From NCBI GenBank assembly GCA_025403435.1, contig CM046354.1, forward strand, positions 16,165,836 to 16,229,835: a stretch of 64,000 bases of DNA. The letters are read 5' to 3'. The notes beneath the pieces are model-generated. The model was not told where the DNA came from. It made no database searches and worked only from the letters and a program-made list of their open reading frames with translations. Every line of letters starts with the position of its first letter. Within the stretch, counting starts at the first letter, position 1. Both the position numbers and the translations under genes were made by a program. Below, piece after piece: positions 22,894-33,889 of this stretch. The stretch is from Artocarpus heterophyllus (Eukaryota; Streptophyta; Magnoliopsida; Rosales; Moraceae).

Positions 22894-24212
22894 AAAATTG
22901 TGGATTATCTCTGTATCAATCAAAACAAAAACCTCCTTTTGTGCAATAACGCCTTTCACTTTCATGGTTTTTGAAGTTGTAAGCCCCATGATGAAACTGA
23001 ACAAAAGCTCGATGATTTCTGTCTTCAACTCGGCTAGTTCTTGTTTCTTGTATTCGAGCTCCCATGCTTTAATTCTTGGTCCTCTTCGTCACTCACCAGC
23101 ATAAATCTCATTCCCTTTTTTTTTTTAATAGCGATGGCCCATTGTAAACTTTTCATTGCAACAAAAACTCAATCCCTTATCTTTTTTTTTTTTATTGCAG
23201 CTCCTAGTCTGAAAGTTTTTGGAACATTAAATCATTGTTTAGTTGATCACTTTTCCATTTGTATCTACCATTCTTGGCCAAGGTTGCGAAAGTGACCGCC
23301 ATTGTTGAACGTTGTATCTTAGCAACTCGTGACCCTAAGAACTTGTTTCATAACAACAGATTTTTCTCCTCTATCCTTTGATCTAAAGTCCATAATGTTT
23401 CCCAAACCAAAAGGACTCAAAAGTCTAAGTTCAGCCTTTACTTTTGCTCATAAGTCATCAATGAAAATCTCTTCCCAGATTTTGTCAAGAACATCTCCAA
23501 GAGGTGCTATTGAGATTTCATATCTACGATGGTAATCTTCAACCGAACCCACCTACTCAATCATCAAGATTCTTTCACAAAGGTTTTTGTCCTGTGATGA
23601 CTAGAATTGTTGCAACAAGGCAATCTTGAACTCTAGCCAATCAGCAAATGCCCGACGCCGTTCTTCCCATTGGAACAATGAAAGTGTGTCACCTTCAAGC
23701 GTGATCCTTGCTGTTGTAATCTTCCCCCTTTTAGAAAATTGATTCATGACAAAGAATCGTTACATACGAAAAATCCAACCATCAAAATCCTCACCTTGAA
23801 ACAGCAAATACTACATTTGTAGATAGAGAGCTTGAGCCCAGTTGCCTTCATCCACAATCTCCATGTGATCACTTCTTGAAACCCTAGATTCCCTCTCGCC
23901 ACCATCCCCCTTAGAGGCTATGTCGATCCTCCCCCCGATTTTTGCAAATGCGTCTTTAGCCCCTTTAGTTTTCGATTTCACACTCTTTGACGATACTATC
24001 GCCCTCTTCAGCTACGGTCTTGCCTCCTCCGCCAATATGAACAGCTTCATTTGTTCCTCCATCATTCGACGAATCTCCGCCATCCTTTGCGAAGCTCTTG
24101 CCTCACTTCGCTAAATCCTTTTTTTCGATGGACTCTTTGACTACTCCGATCTCTCTCTCCACCAACTCCAATCTATCTTCAGATTGCTTCCCAACCATTT
24201 CCAAAATTTGAA
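22894..24212 (-). pseudogene. Gypsy gag and protease N-terminal remnant
   Basis: On the minus strand, a start-like MVGKQSEDRLELVEREIG with a Glu/Lys-rich helix follows the primer site and stops early near 24120. Gag-like fragments continue leftward with frameshifts. Near 22900-22990 the frame reads KVKGVIAQKEVFVLIDTE followed by IIHNF. This is the protease region, whose active site is normally DSG-ATHNF, so DSGA has become DTEI. The frame continues on the far side of the solo LTR at 18608, showing the LTR inserted inside this gene. Confidence 0.75.
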
Positions 24213-24215
24213 CGT

Positions 24216-24227
24216 GCTCTGATACCA
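24216..24227 (-). other. Gypsy primer binding site, tRNA-iMet
   Basis: The minus strand reads TGGTATCAGAGC, a perfect match to the plant initiator Met tRNA 3'-end complement, two bases inside the 5' LTR. Confidence 0.9.
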
Positions 24228-24229
24228 AA

Positions 24230-24594
24230 TGATAGGTTTCAGGAACAAAGTCACAAGGAAATTAATCAAACTCAGATTTTTATTGAATCTAGTTTCGAAA
24301 AATGATATAGAGTCCCTAAATACACAGTTTTTGTAATAGTGCTAATCTCCCCTGCATGGTGTTAACCAAGAATTCTCTCCGGTCTACTAGATTGATCTTC
24401 TCCATACCTTCTAACTATTTACAACTTCCTTTTACTCCTCATCAATCAGCTAACAAACTAACTAATTCCCCACCCCCACTTGTCTTGATGACATCATACA
24501 AAGGATTAACCAACTGTATTTACAAAAGACTTAAACTAACAGAACCAACTTAATCAATATTACAACCAATTAGCCATGTTTATTCTTCCTAACA
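24230..24594 (-). repeat. Gypsy 5' LTR, intact (365 bp)
   Basis: On the plus strand it starts TGATAGGTTTCAGG and ends CTTCCTAACA. It is uninterrupted, so it serves as reference for the broken partner at 5127-15430. Confidence 0.9.
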
Positions 24595-25628
24595 TACACC
24601 TTATGAATTAAAGGCCTATCAGAATTGTGTCTATTACATTTTTTTCTTTTTACAAAGGAGTATTAACAATAATAAGTTAATTGATTGGTCTTTAAATTGA
24701 TGTTTAGCAGAAGCAGCTTCTCATCCTTCTCTTTCTTTCTCTTCCTCTCTTACTTTTCCTTTAATGATCATGTCAAATGTGTAGTAATCGTTTCAAATAC
24801 CTCCAACATGTTAATTTAAGTGGGTTGTGCAGACTGGTCATGTCACGTTTCGGTTGATATTTTTGACACAGTTAATAAATGAGATGTATTCATGTTGAGT
24901 TTTTTTAACATGATTACTGAACAAGTTGACGTAAATATGACATTTAGCCTATTAACACAAATTGACACCGCAGCGCCTAAGGCATGGAAGCTTGAAGGAA
25001 CATCAACAAAAATAATAATAAAGGTTCTTTGCTTTGAGAAGCAAAAAGGGTCAGATTTAAACAAATGGAAAATTCTTTCCTTAGATTATCAAAAGCAACA
25101 AGTTCACTAGATAATCCTTACTTTACAAAAGACTAATGGAAAATTCCAAACAAATCTAAAGAAATTGTCAAACATAAAGATAAACCATCACAACTAGATT
25201 TTTTTTTTTTTTTTCACAAGTAGTTGATTAGCGCTATGCATATGTTCCCCTTGGCAAGTCAAAAGAGGCCAGAGCAGGTTTAACAACCGAGTGAAAAAGA
25301 ATCATTGTAAGAGAAGCACTTAAAACAGCACCACAACTGATTAAGACCGTAAAAGTTTGTTACTGTTAACTGACATCAGCCCCAAACGTCCAAACCAATC
25401 CTACAACATGATAAAAAACACGACAGCTTTTAAGAAGGAAAAGGAGAAGATAAATGGTGTTGACATTGAGGATGAAGATGACATAATAATTATGATAAAC
25501 TATCTTTTTTTTTTTTTTGCTTTCCTCTGCTCACACTTTAAGCGATGACAATTCCTTGGGATGACAGTGGAAACGAATATAAAATGCTCAATTCTTCTTT
25601 TATTCAATCTTGTTTTCTTTGTCAAAGA
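24595..25628. other. Intergenic region and 3' flank of the IQD gene
   Basis: AT-rich with a poly-T run near 25200 and another near 25507. The part next to 25629 must hold the 3'UTR of the minus-strand IQD gene. Short open frames on both strands (for example 24892-25110) look random. Confidence 0.5.
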
Positions 25629-28521
25629 CTACCTGTTGCCTCCTCCATTACTCACTTTTTCCTCCAAATGCGCTCCAACGTCCTTAATAGTGCTAGTGTC
25701 AATCTTGGGAGGAATGGAGTGCCTCCTCGACCCTGCTGGTGAAGCATGGAAAGAGAGCCGCCTCTTCACAGAAGATGCAGACCCCTTATTATCAGGCGTC
25801 GTGCCATTTTTCTCAAAGCCTAGAGGGCTTGCTATCCGGGATTTGGCCTTTGCTGACTGCGTTGGGACCATGTAACTCGAGACAGGAGGTGAGCTTGCAA
25901 GGCTCTCGTCGTCCCTCACTGAAGACCCTGCAATGCTGTGTCTCCGATACCTCTCTGACTGCATGCTGAACATGCTCCTCGAGTCCTCATCCCTGCCGCC
26001 AAAGGCACTTCCCTTTGGGGTTTTCCCAGTTACGTACGATAAGGATGGCGCCTTGGATAGGGGAGTAGATGGGGATTGGCGACTAGGTTGTTGGTCTCTT
26101 GGTTTTTGGGCAGTAGGGGAAGGTTTGTTCTCATGGCTGAGGTCACGGCGGTGATAAGCTTTGGTGATCTGATCTCCGACGGACATGGCATTGCTTGCTG
26201 CGCTCTTTATGGAAGCACGATCCTGGTATTCCACTGTGCTTCGGCTCTCCCATGGCCTGGCTGCCATCCATCTTTCGAGCCAACTCCAACCCCAGTGGGG
26301 ATTGTTGGGATCCATGAATGTGGGATTTGCAGATTTTGATGAGTTCTTCAGCGTTTGCTGTAATAAAATAATCAAGGCAAAGATCAGATTAAAGTCTTAA
26401 AATAGAGAAATTGAAAGATTTGGCCAACGATAAATTACATCCTTTAAAGAACTCAATTAAAACGTGTTTCTATAGAAGGAAGAAAAAGTAGGATTCTGAA
26501 CAAATATACTTAAAAACTAACAAAATCTTATAATGAACTCCCCAGATATATTTTATGATTTCCCATTTCCCATCTTTGTTTCTCCGTCTACATCCTATTT
26601 CATCAGATTTGTTAGGCAGAGTTCTAAAAAGTTTCCAATAGAATCCAACATCAAGATTCAGAAGTGCCCAAATATACTGCACCTGTAGTTCTCTAGTGAC
26701 ATATATAAAGTGGAGTCCAATACCTGATGAGAAAATGCATAAGCTAAAGCTCTCTCTCTCCTTATAGCAGCCTCTTGTTTGCTTTGCTGTCTTGCTTCTA
26801 TTTGTTCTTTGGATTCCGTGCTGTCATTCCATTCTTCTTCCCCCTGTTTCACAATTTTAACATACCACATTTACAAATATATTTTTTTAAAAAAAGCTCC
26901 AAATATCTTGACTTGATCTTCAACATTCAAAAAGATGACAGAAAACTGTCCAAGAGAAGAGGGCTGTGAGAAAACCAGGATTCACAGACATAATGGAACG
27001 AAGAAACTCACAGAATCTCTCAGCTTCTCAAGCTCTTTTTCTCTTTTCTGTTGGAGCTGCTGCCGAAGCGCCTGATTCTCCTCCGACATTCTAATTCTCC
27101 TCGTGCGAATCTGAGACTGCACGCGAGCAAGAGTCTGCATGCACCGCAACGTGGTAGTGGCTTGCCTTTTGACAGACTGTCCTTGTATCAATGATTTCAA
27201 CCTTACCAAGCCTCTCAAAGCCCTCAATGCCCTCCTTGCCTAAAATAACAAACAAATAGCAGAAAGGACCATTTACTTCTGTCTTGCACAGCTATATTAC
27301 ATAGTAACGTGTCATCTGAAATAGGGCCACCAGATAATCAATTGTTGCTTTCCCGAATTGAGCAGGTATACCTAGTCTACATGCTGTCAAACACTTTCTA
27401 AAAATATGGTCCCAAAATGGAATTATTAGAGTCAGGTGATACAGGCAACTTAATTCCCTTATCCATAGGTAGCATAGAACTTGGACTTGCTAAGTATTTG
27501 GGCTTCCATTCAAAATGTTAAACTGCTAAGTGAAGTGGTCCAAAGTCCCTATAAGTTTATACCATTTTTATATTTAAATGACGTGGAACTCGTTATTTTA
27601 CAGGTAGGAGACCAGAGATAAGTTTCTCTTAATCAAGAAACTTAGTCCCTCATTTCTAGGTGGGGCCCATCTCATTCACTTTCCAAATACAAAAGTAAAC
27701 ACAGAAATTTAAAATTAGGACTCCAATTCCCTTTTCTGAAAATTAAGTTCCTAATTAGTAAATGTATCCCATTAGTCATTCTCTCAAACTTTTTAACAAT
27801 AGGTAAACCAATTGCAAGGTAAAGAAAAAGTTTTGTCATTAAATAGGAATGTTGCATATTGTTCAAGTGAATAGGACAAACAGGTTAGTTGATTCTCAGA
27901 TAAGATTATCCAAACAAGCAAACTTCCTCAGTCATAAACTGAAAATTTTTGTTGCTAAGAGAGTGCTAGAAGTAACTGAAGAGAACAGAATTCAGGCACA
28001 GAAAAGCCATTAAACATACCAAGTACCCCCGGAAAGCAGTCTGAATTTTAATGGCGGCGATCTCCTCCTTTGATTTTCCATAGTGCCGAGGCACAGCGGT
28101 GAGACGAACAACCTCGGCAGCAGCCTGGGCTGCGGCCACAGCCGCCTCAGCGGCTGCCGCGGTGGCGAGGGCGACAGAGTAAGCATGTTTGGTCTGCTCG
28201 TTCTCAATCTCAGCCAATTTCACATCTTCCACCGGAGGAGAAGTGTCAGGGATAAGCAAAGGAGTTTGTTCCTTAGAAGAAACAACCTCCTCCGTTTTGT
28301 TGTTCTTCCCAAACCATTTTTTCTTTGTCTTGGTGGTTTTCTAATACAAAATTGACAATTGCTGAATCAGAGAGAACTGTATAATTTTTATTTTTTTAAA
28401 AAAAGAATGAAACTAATTAAAGTTCAGAAAATAAATATATTTATACCTGATCTTTCTTTTCCTTGGAGTCAGGGCTGAGAGCTTTCTTCACAGCAGCAAA
28501 CCAATTCCCTTTCTTCCCCAT
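25629..28521 (-). CDS. IQ67-domain (IQD) calmodulin-binding protein, IQD2/3-like
   Basis: IQD proteins are plant scaffolds that bind calmodulin and associate with microtubules, membranes or the nucleus. Five coding exons on the minus strand, all GT-AG and phase 0, join to 490 aa: 28447-28521, 28020-28340, 27012-27239, 26724-26843 and 25629-26357. The N-terminus MGKKGNWFAAVKKALSPDSK is typical of the family. An Ala-rich helix lies at about 85-105. The IQ67 domain covers about 117-183 (EEIAAIKIQTAFRGYL then ARRALRALRGLVRLKSL), with IQ-type and overlapping 1-5-10/1-8-14-type calmodulin motifs. The phase-0 intron between residues 16 and 17 of IQ67 is a known hallmark of the family and is exactly present. 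A FMDPNNPHWGWSWLERWMAA block (about 263-282) and a basic Ser-rich C-terminal region with KRRLSFHASP follow. The subgroup is inferred from memory of family members. Confidence 0.95.
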
Positions 28522-29310
28522 TTTCCTTCCACTCAATTCATCTGAGGAAAATTCAAAGCAAATTATGAGATTTCAGAACACCCCAAATGAAATGATATGA
28601 AATGAAAAATCTTATATTTACTGAAAATTCAACGCAATGGAAAGAAACTTTGAATGTGAAAAAAACAAGAAAAGACCAAAACCTCAAAACTCAAAAAAAA
28701 AAAAAGGGGCAAAAAAGTCTAACTATGACAGGAAATTTATATGTTGAATATTGATCTAGAACTAGAATAAACAAAAGTAACCAATAAACGCAATTTAGTA
28801 ACTTGTTTTAATTCAATGAGGGAGAGTGAAAACGGACAAATAATAGGAAACCGCCAATACAACAGAGAGAAGAAGAAGAAGAAGAAGAAAGAACCTTTTC
28901 ACCGGTTCATTAAACGAACCAACAAATGATTCAAAAACCCAGTCGATAAAACCACAAAATCTTCCCAAAAACCGTACAAATTCCCAACATATGGCAAATT
29001 ACATCAACACCCAGTTGAAAAAAAAAAACAAAACGGATGAAAATGTATCAGAAAACCAAAACGCCAAAGCAACAGAAAACATTCCTATTACCTCTGTACC
29101 AAAAGAAAATTCCTAGATCTCTGTAACTTCAGAGACTCTTTCTCTCTCTTCCCAGGAAACCAAAAGAGTTGCAGATAGAAAGGAGTTGATGGGCACGCAG
29201 TTTCTGTGAAGAAAAGAAGAGAGAGAGAGAGAGAGAAGCATAGACAGAGACAGAGGAGGGGACCAAAAAAGGCAGATCTTGGCGAAGAAGAGAAGTTGAA
29301 TTAAACAACA
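28522..29310 (-). other. IQD 5'UTR with intron and minimal upstream ORF
   Basis: A consistent 5'UTR intron runs from donor GTAATAGG (exon end 29092) to acceptor TTTTCCTCAG (exon resumes at 28541). The spliced leader then reads ATG AAT TGA at 28533-28541, a two-codon upstream ORF, 11 bases before the main ATG at 28521. The first exon (29092 to about 29310) is CT/GA-rich, typical of plant leaders. The transcription start is not determined. Confidence 0.6.
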
Positions 29311-30830
29311 AGGAAGATAAAATGAAAAAAAAAAAAAAAAGAGAAGATTTTACAGCGAGGATTTGGAGTCAATTTCAGAGGGGTTTAAGGGAAAGAAGTT
29401 CTGTTTTGGCAACAAAAACAGAAACTAAAAACAAACAACATCAACAGCAAAACCTTGCTGTCCCTGTCTGACCGTTTTTTACTTTTTCAAAGGAACAGTA
29501 CGTGTTCTGGCAAACAGTTAATGTGTGGGTTGTTATCCGGTGTTGCGTTGTTAGTGGGAATCTGAATATACATTCTGCATACGGACGCCACGTGGTTATA
29601 TTTGTGAATCTTTAGAAAAACATCATGATATGGAGAAGTGTTCGTTGGCCTGTCAAAAAAAAAAAAGAAGTGTTCATTGCCTTGTTTTATTTGCTAGAAG
29701 CCTTTGATTTTTAGTAATGGATAAGAAATTTATACATGATTCAAAGTCACTTGTGAAGGTAGGATCTTAATGCAAATGTTAATTTCCCTTTAAAAAAATG
29801 AAAATGTTAATGTTATATTTGGCCAAAAAATATCAATGCTATTTTGAATGTATTTATTTATTTTTTGTTATTAATCATTAAGCTTTTAAAACTATAAAAT
29901 GAAACTTTTAATTTTAAAGTAATATGAAAATTCTTATTTGATAATGGTTAATTAAAAAAGTCAATCCATCAAATAACCACAATCATATGCTACACATTTA
30001 GCATCTCAAATAACAATGCATGACCTCATATGGCATTGCATTACAAATCCTCTAAGGAGATTTGGTCTGACCTAATCACTAAGAATCATATTAGTAAAAA
30101 AGTTTTCTTTAAAAAAAAAACTACTAAGAAAGTGATATTGAATTATATGAACATGATTCTCCTGAAAATTATATTATCACATTTGATTGGATATATAATT
30201 CTTCTTAAATTTCTATAAATATTATTTTATTGTGCTTGGTTATGCATGATAATATAACATGTATGCTTTGTAAAATCAATATTTCTTTGTACTTTAAAAC
30301 TAATTGGATTTTATTAAATGAGGCAACTATTATCAAAATTGTCTATTGTTTTCATATATGGATAAAATTAAAAATTTGTTAAGGGATTAGTTAAAAAGAC
30401 TATTTCAAGAAATTGCTAAAAACATACTTTAAAGAATAAAATAAAAAAACAAAAATCCCTTTATAAAGAAATTGATTTTAAGCATAATTTTACTTGGCAG
30501 TCGTCACTAGTTCAAAAATTAGTATTTGCGAATGTGATTACTAATGTGATATTTGAGCATCCTCGAGTTTTTTAAAAGTCATAAAACAATTGCCTAACAC
30601 CTCTTATTATTGAGAAACTTTTAACCAATTATCCACAAAAATCTCAAAATACTGACAATTACATATATATTTTTTTCAATAAGGAAAATTTAGATTGAGA
30701 TCTTTCAAAAAAAAAAGAAAAAAGATCTCTACAAGATTTCTCCTTGCTCCAACAGGTTTTGACAATTTGCCCCTTCTAAATTTCTAGTTTTGGTAATTTG
30801 TATCTAAAACTATTGCACTACGCCTCATGT
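29311..30830. other. AT-rich intergenic DNA, IQD promoter side
   Basis: The first few hundred bases are the likely promoter of the minus-strand IQD gene, but no sure element is seen. At 29634-29682 AGAAGTGTTCRTTG is duplicated on either side of a short tract ending in a 12-base A run. No gene is visible. Confidence 0.5.
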
Positions 30831-31104
30831 TGAGGTGTTGAGATCTCCGGCTAGAGCCGGGCGGGCACCTCGAACGTATTGCCGAGGAGGCAGCCTGGCT
30901 CGACCTCGAGTGTCATAGCCGAGTTAGATCTCAGCTGAGTTCCTAGGGAGGTCGGGAGCCATCACGCAGAGAGGGGCAGAGCTTGTATTTTGCCTCTAGT
31001 TAGGGAGCGCGTCCTCCAAGAGTTGAACCCATGACCTCTTAAATAAGAAGGCCTTAGGGTGTCCCCTGGGTACCAATCTCTTCAATTGGATGAATTGGTA
31101 CCTG
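30831..31104 (-). mobile_element. SINE-like element, left copy
   Basis: On the minus strand this contains GGTTCAACTC (31020-31029), like the B box of a tRNA-type pol III promoter (GGTTCGANTC). A conserved body follows, including CACTCGAGGTCGAGCCAGG and GAGATCTCAACACCTCA. It is the inverted partner of 45343-45603. A clear A box and poly-A tail are lacking in this copy. The element class is inferred. Confidence 0.5.
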
Positions 31105-31654
31105 AGAGTTGTGACGACCCGCCTTTTCGGGCAGTCACTTTACTTTCATAATCATCGTTTCGTAATCAGTAATCTTACTTACTTAGTAAGAAAATACTGT
31201 AGTAAATTTTTTTTTCTTTCCTTAAACGTTCTTTAATATTGATGCGACCTCTGTCGCATTCAAGTTGAGACATCGCTCAACACTTGCCCTTAAAATCATT
31301 TCAAAACGTTTCTTAAAACTTAATAAGAAACATTTATTAAATCATAGTTTAAAACTTTACTTTATAACTACATAAAACAGTTTATAAACTGTATCTTAAA
31401 ACTTTGAATACAATTCTTGAAACTCTGGTTTTCTTTAAACTTTGAAAACACAACATTAAACAATGGAAAACATTTTCTTTGCATAGCGGAAGCAAACAGT
31501 GATGGTATCCATACCCAAATCTTCGCATCTATCCTTCGCAGCACCCAGCTCTTCTAACGGGTCCTATTGGTCACCCATAAATTACCTACAGCATGAAAAA
31601 CTTTTAATGAGCTTTCGCTCAGCAAGTTCAAACATATTCTCACAAAGCATTTAA

Positions 31655-32000
31655 ACATGCTTTAAAACTTTTCTCATGAAAACCTTTCTCTTGAAACGTT
31701 CTTCATGAACGTTTTCCATAAACATTTATGAAAATATTTTTCATAAACGTTTTCCTTAAACATTTCTGAAAACGTTCTTCATAAACGTTTTTCATAGAAC
31801 ATTTCTGAAACGTTTTCTTAAAACGTCATTCGTAAACCTTTTCTTGAAAACATGAAATGTTTTTCATAAACATTTAATGTAAAATCTTTCTCTTAAAACA
31901 TTTCTTGAACATTTTTCTTAAAACGTCGTTCATAAACCTTTTCTTGAAAACATGAAAATGTTTTTTCATAAACATTTATCGTAAAACCTCTCTCAAAATG
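31655..32000. repeat. AACGTTTTTCATAAACATTT-type array in LTR 1
   Basis: About 10-15 imperfect units of 20-27 bp, each partly self-complementary (ATGAACGTTTTCCAT, TCATAAACATTTATGA). Matching arrays lie at about 36780-37125, 41880-42225 and 22130-22350. Confidence 0.8.
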
Positions 32001-32409
32001 TCTTTCATGACATGACATATAAATATTTCATGAAAGGCATTCAAACAATATTAGAATGCATGACTCCATTTATGCTCAATTATTAACTTCAATTATGAGC
32101 ATTTTATGAACATTCTATAAACTTAAATATTCCTTTCTTTCTCAACCTTTATTCTTGTTCTTTAACTTTCTTTATCTTATAACTTTCATTTTCCTTACTT
32201 TCTTTAGTGTTCGTACCAACTCATTAATCATGAGATCATAAACATGATGCTTCCCTTGTGGAAGACTTGAGACCATCAAACATTGAGGTCTTGTACCTCA
32301 CCTTTAGGAGGTCAAACTTTAATTTTACTTTCATTACCTCATTACAAAGAGGCTGGTACGACACTTTCTTTTTATCTTAACGTTACCTTCTTATTAACTT
32401 TAGTGAGCA

Positions 32410-32945
32410 TTTCAAATGCAATCACATCATATGCAATACACTTGCAATTCATAGCTTATACTATAAAACCAATTGCATAATAAATGCAACTCATTGCATA
32501 ACAAATGCAACATAAAATGTAAACACATTTTGCAAATCATAACTTGCATTCTAACACTCATTGCATAACAAATGCAACATATTGCTTAATAAATACATCA
32601 TAAAATGCAAACACATTTTGCAAACTATAACTTTTATTCCAAAACTTATTGCACAATAAATGCAACTTATTGCATAGCAAATGCATCATTAAACCTTTAA
32701 CTTAAACTATAAAACATTATGCATTGTCATAATGCAAAACATACTTTCAATACTTTGAAAATCATAACTTAAACTTTTAAATAACGTTATGCATATCAAC
32801 ATGCCAATAAACCTTTAACATAACGATTGCAATTTCATTGCAATTCTTTTTCTTGAACTTTAAAACTTCTTGCATAATAAATGCAAACGTACTTTAAAAA
32901 CAACTTGCTTAGGAATTTGCAAACACATTTGCAAATATATAAATG
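32410..32945. repeat. TTGCATAACAAATGCAAC array in LTR 1
   Basis: Many palindromic TTGCATNANAAATGCAA units are interleaved with ACATTTTGCAAATCATAACT. The same array is at about 37535-38065 and 42640-43165, and in looser form in the solo LTR at 21490-21770. Confidence 0.8.
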
Positions 32946-33889
32946 AGCATTTAAAAATCATTTACTTCATGCTGTAGGTGAGGTTTGAAACTTACCCAAA
33001 CTATGCTCTAGCGTTCTCTATTCCGTTCCTTTCTCGTTCCTTTTCCTTCCATTGGTCGGCTTTTGTGTCCTGATCAAACGACAGCCGACTCATTAATTAA
33101 CTTTCTTTATTATCAATCCACTCGATTGATAATAAAACGTAAACATTAACCATTCATTCCTTTTTTCATAACTTGACTAGTATACTTTCGGTCTACCGTT
33201 CTCTTACTCAACCTTATAAACTGTCAGTTTACATTTCCTTTATTTAGCCTTGTAACCCACCGGGGTTACTTTTCCTTTTAACTTTGTAACCCATCGGTTA
33301 CCTCTCGTTTACTTAAAACATCTCTTATGAAATCTCTGATCTCACATGACCGTTACGTTACTTAACGTATTACGGAACATTTTCCATCTAATAACATTAT
33401 GCTAAATCGGAGTGTTCGACTCCGTTCTAGCCGTTTCCTTAAAAATGACGATTTTACCCTTAACGGGTTTTTCGTCACCTTATAACGTTATAAAACCTAT
33501 TCTCACATAAAACAGTGTAACAATCACTGATCATGCATTTCATAAATTTCTATGAAAGCATCTAAAACAGTTTATTCTAAAACAGTTTATACTGTATGCG
33601 AGATTCTTACTTACTTGAACTCCAAGCTAAGCAGATCCAGTTGTATCTCGCTGCATCTACAGTATATGAAGCATCCTCTGCAGTGCTCCTCGAGCGACCA
33701 TGAATGGATAGGAATGCTTCCTGGAGATCATACATTCTTGAAACTGTCATTCTGGACTCCGATATTGCTGCTTGAATCGCCTCGATTAGCGTGCAGTCGG
33801 TACCGAATGATTTTCATCGGAGTGGAATTAGCTCGAACGGAGGTCACCATTGCGTTCAGAGCATCGAAACGAGTCGGGAGGCGGTCTCG

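Larger units (their letters stand above)
5127..24594 (-). mobile_element. Degenerate Ty3/gypsy chromovirus, host of nested insertions
   Basis: This is the outer member of the nest. The right (5') LTR is 24230-24594. The left (3') LTR begins at 5127, is broken by two MITE-like inserts and the copia element, and ends at 15430. Both LTRs share ends (TGATAGGTTTCAG and CTTAACA/CCTAACA on the plus strand). The primer site matches tRNA-iMet and the purine tract lies next to the 3' LTR. Remnants of gag, protease, RT, RNase H, integrase and a chromodomain-type tail (FPEFHLEDKL at about 15480-15515) run in the right order on the minus strand. The short LTR and chromodomain tail suggest a Reina- or Tekay-like lineage, but this is inference. 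No matching 5-bp target duplication is visible at the outer ends. Confidence 0.9.

Noticed and set aside
25561..26339. Several plus-strand frames over the IQD last exon
   Set aside because: Antisense shadows of the well-supported minus-strand IQD coding exon.
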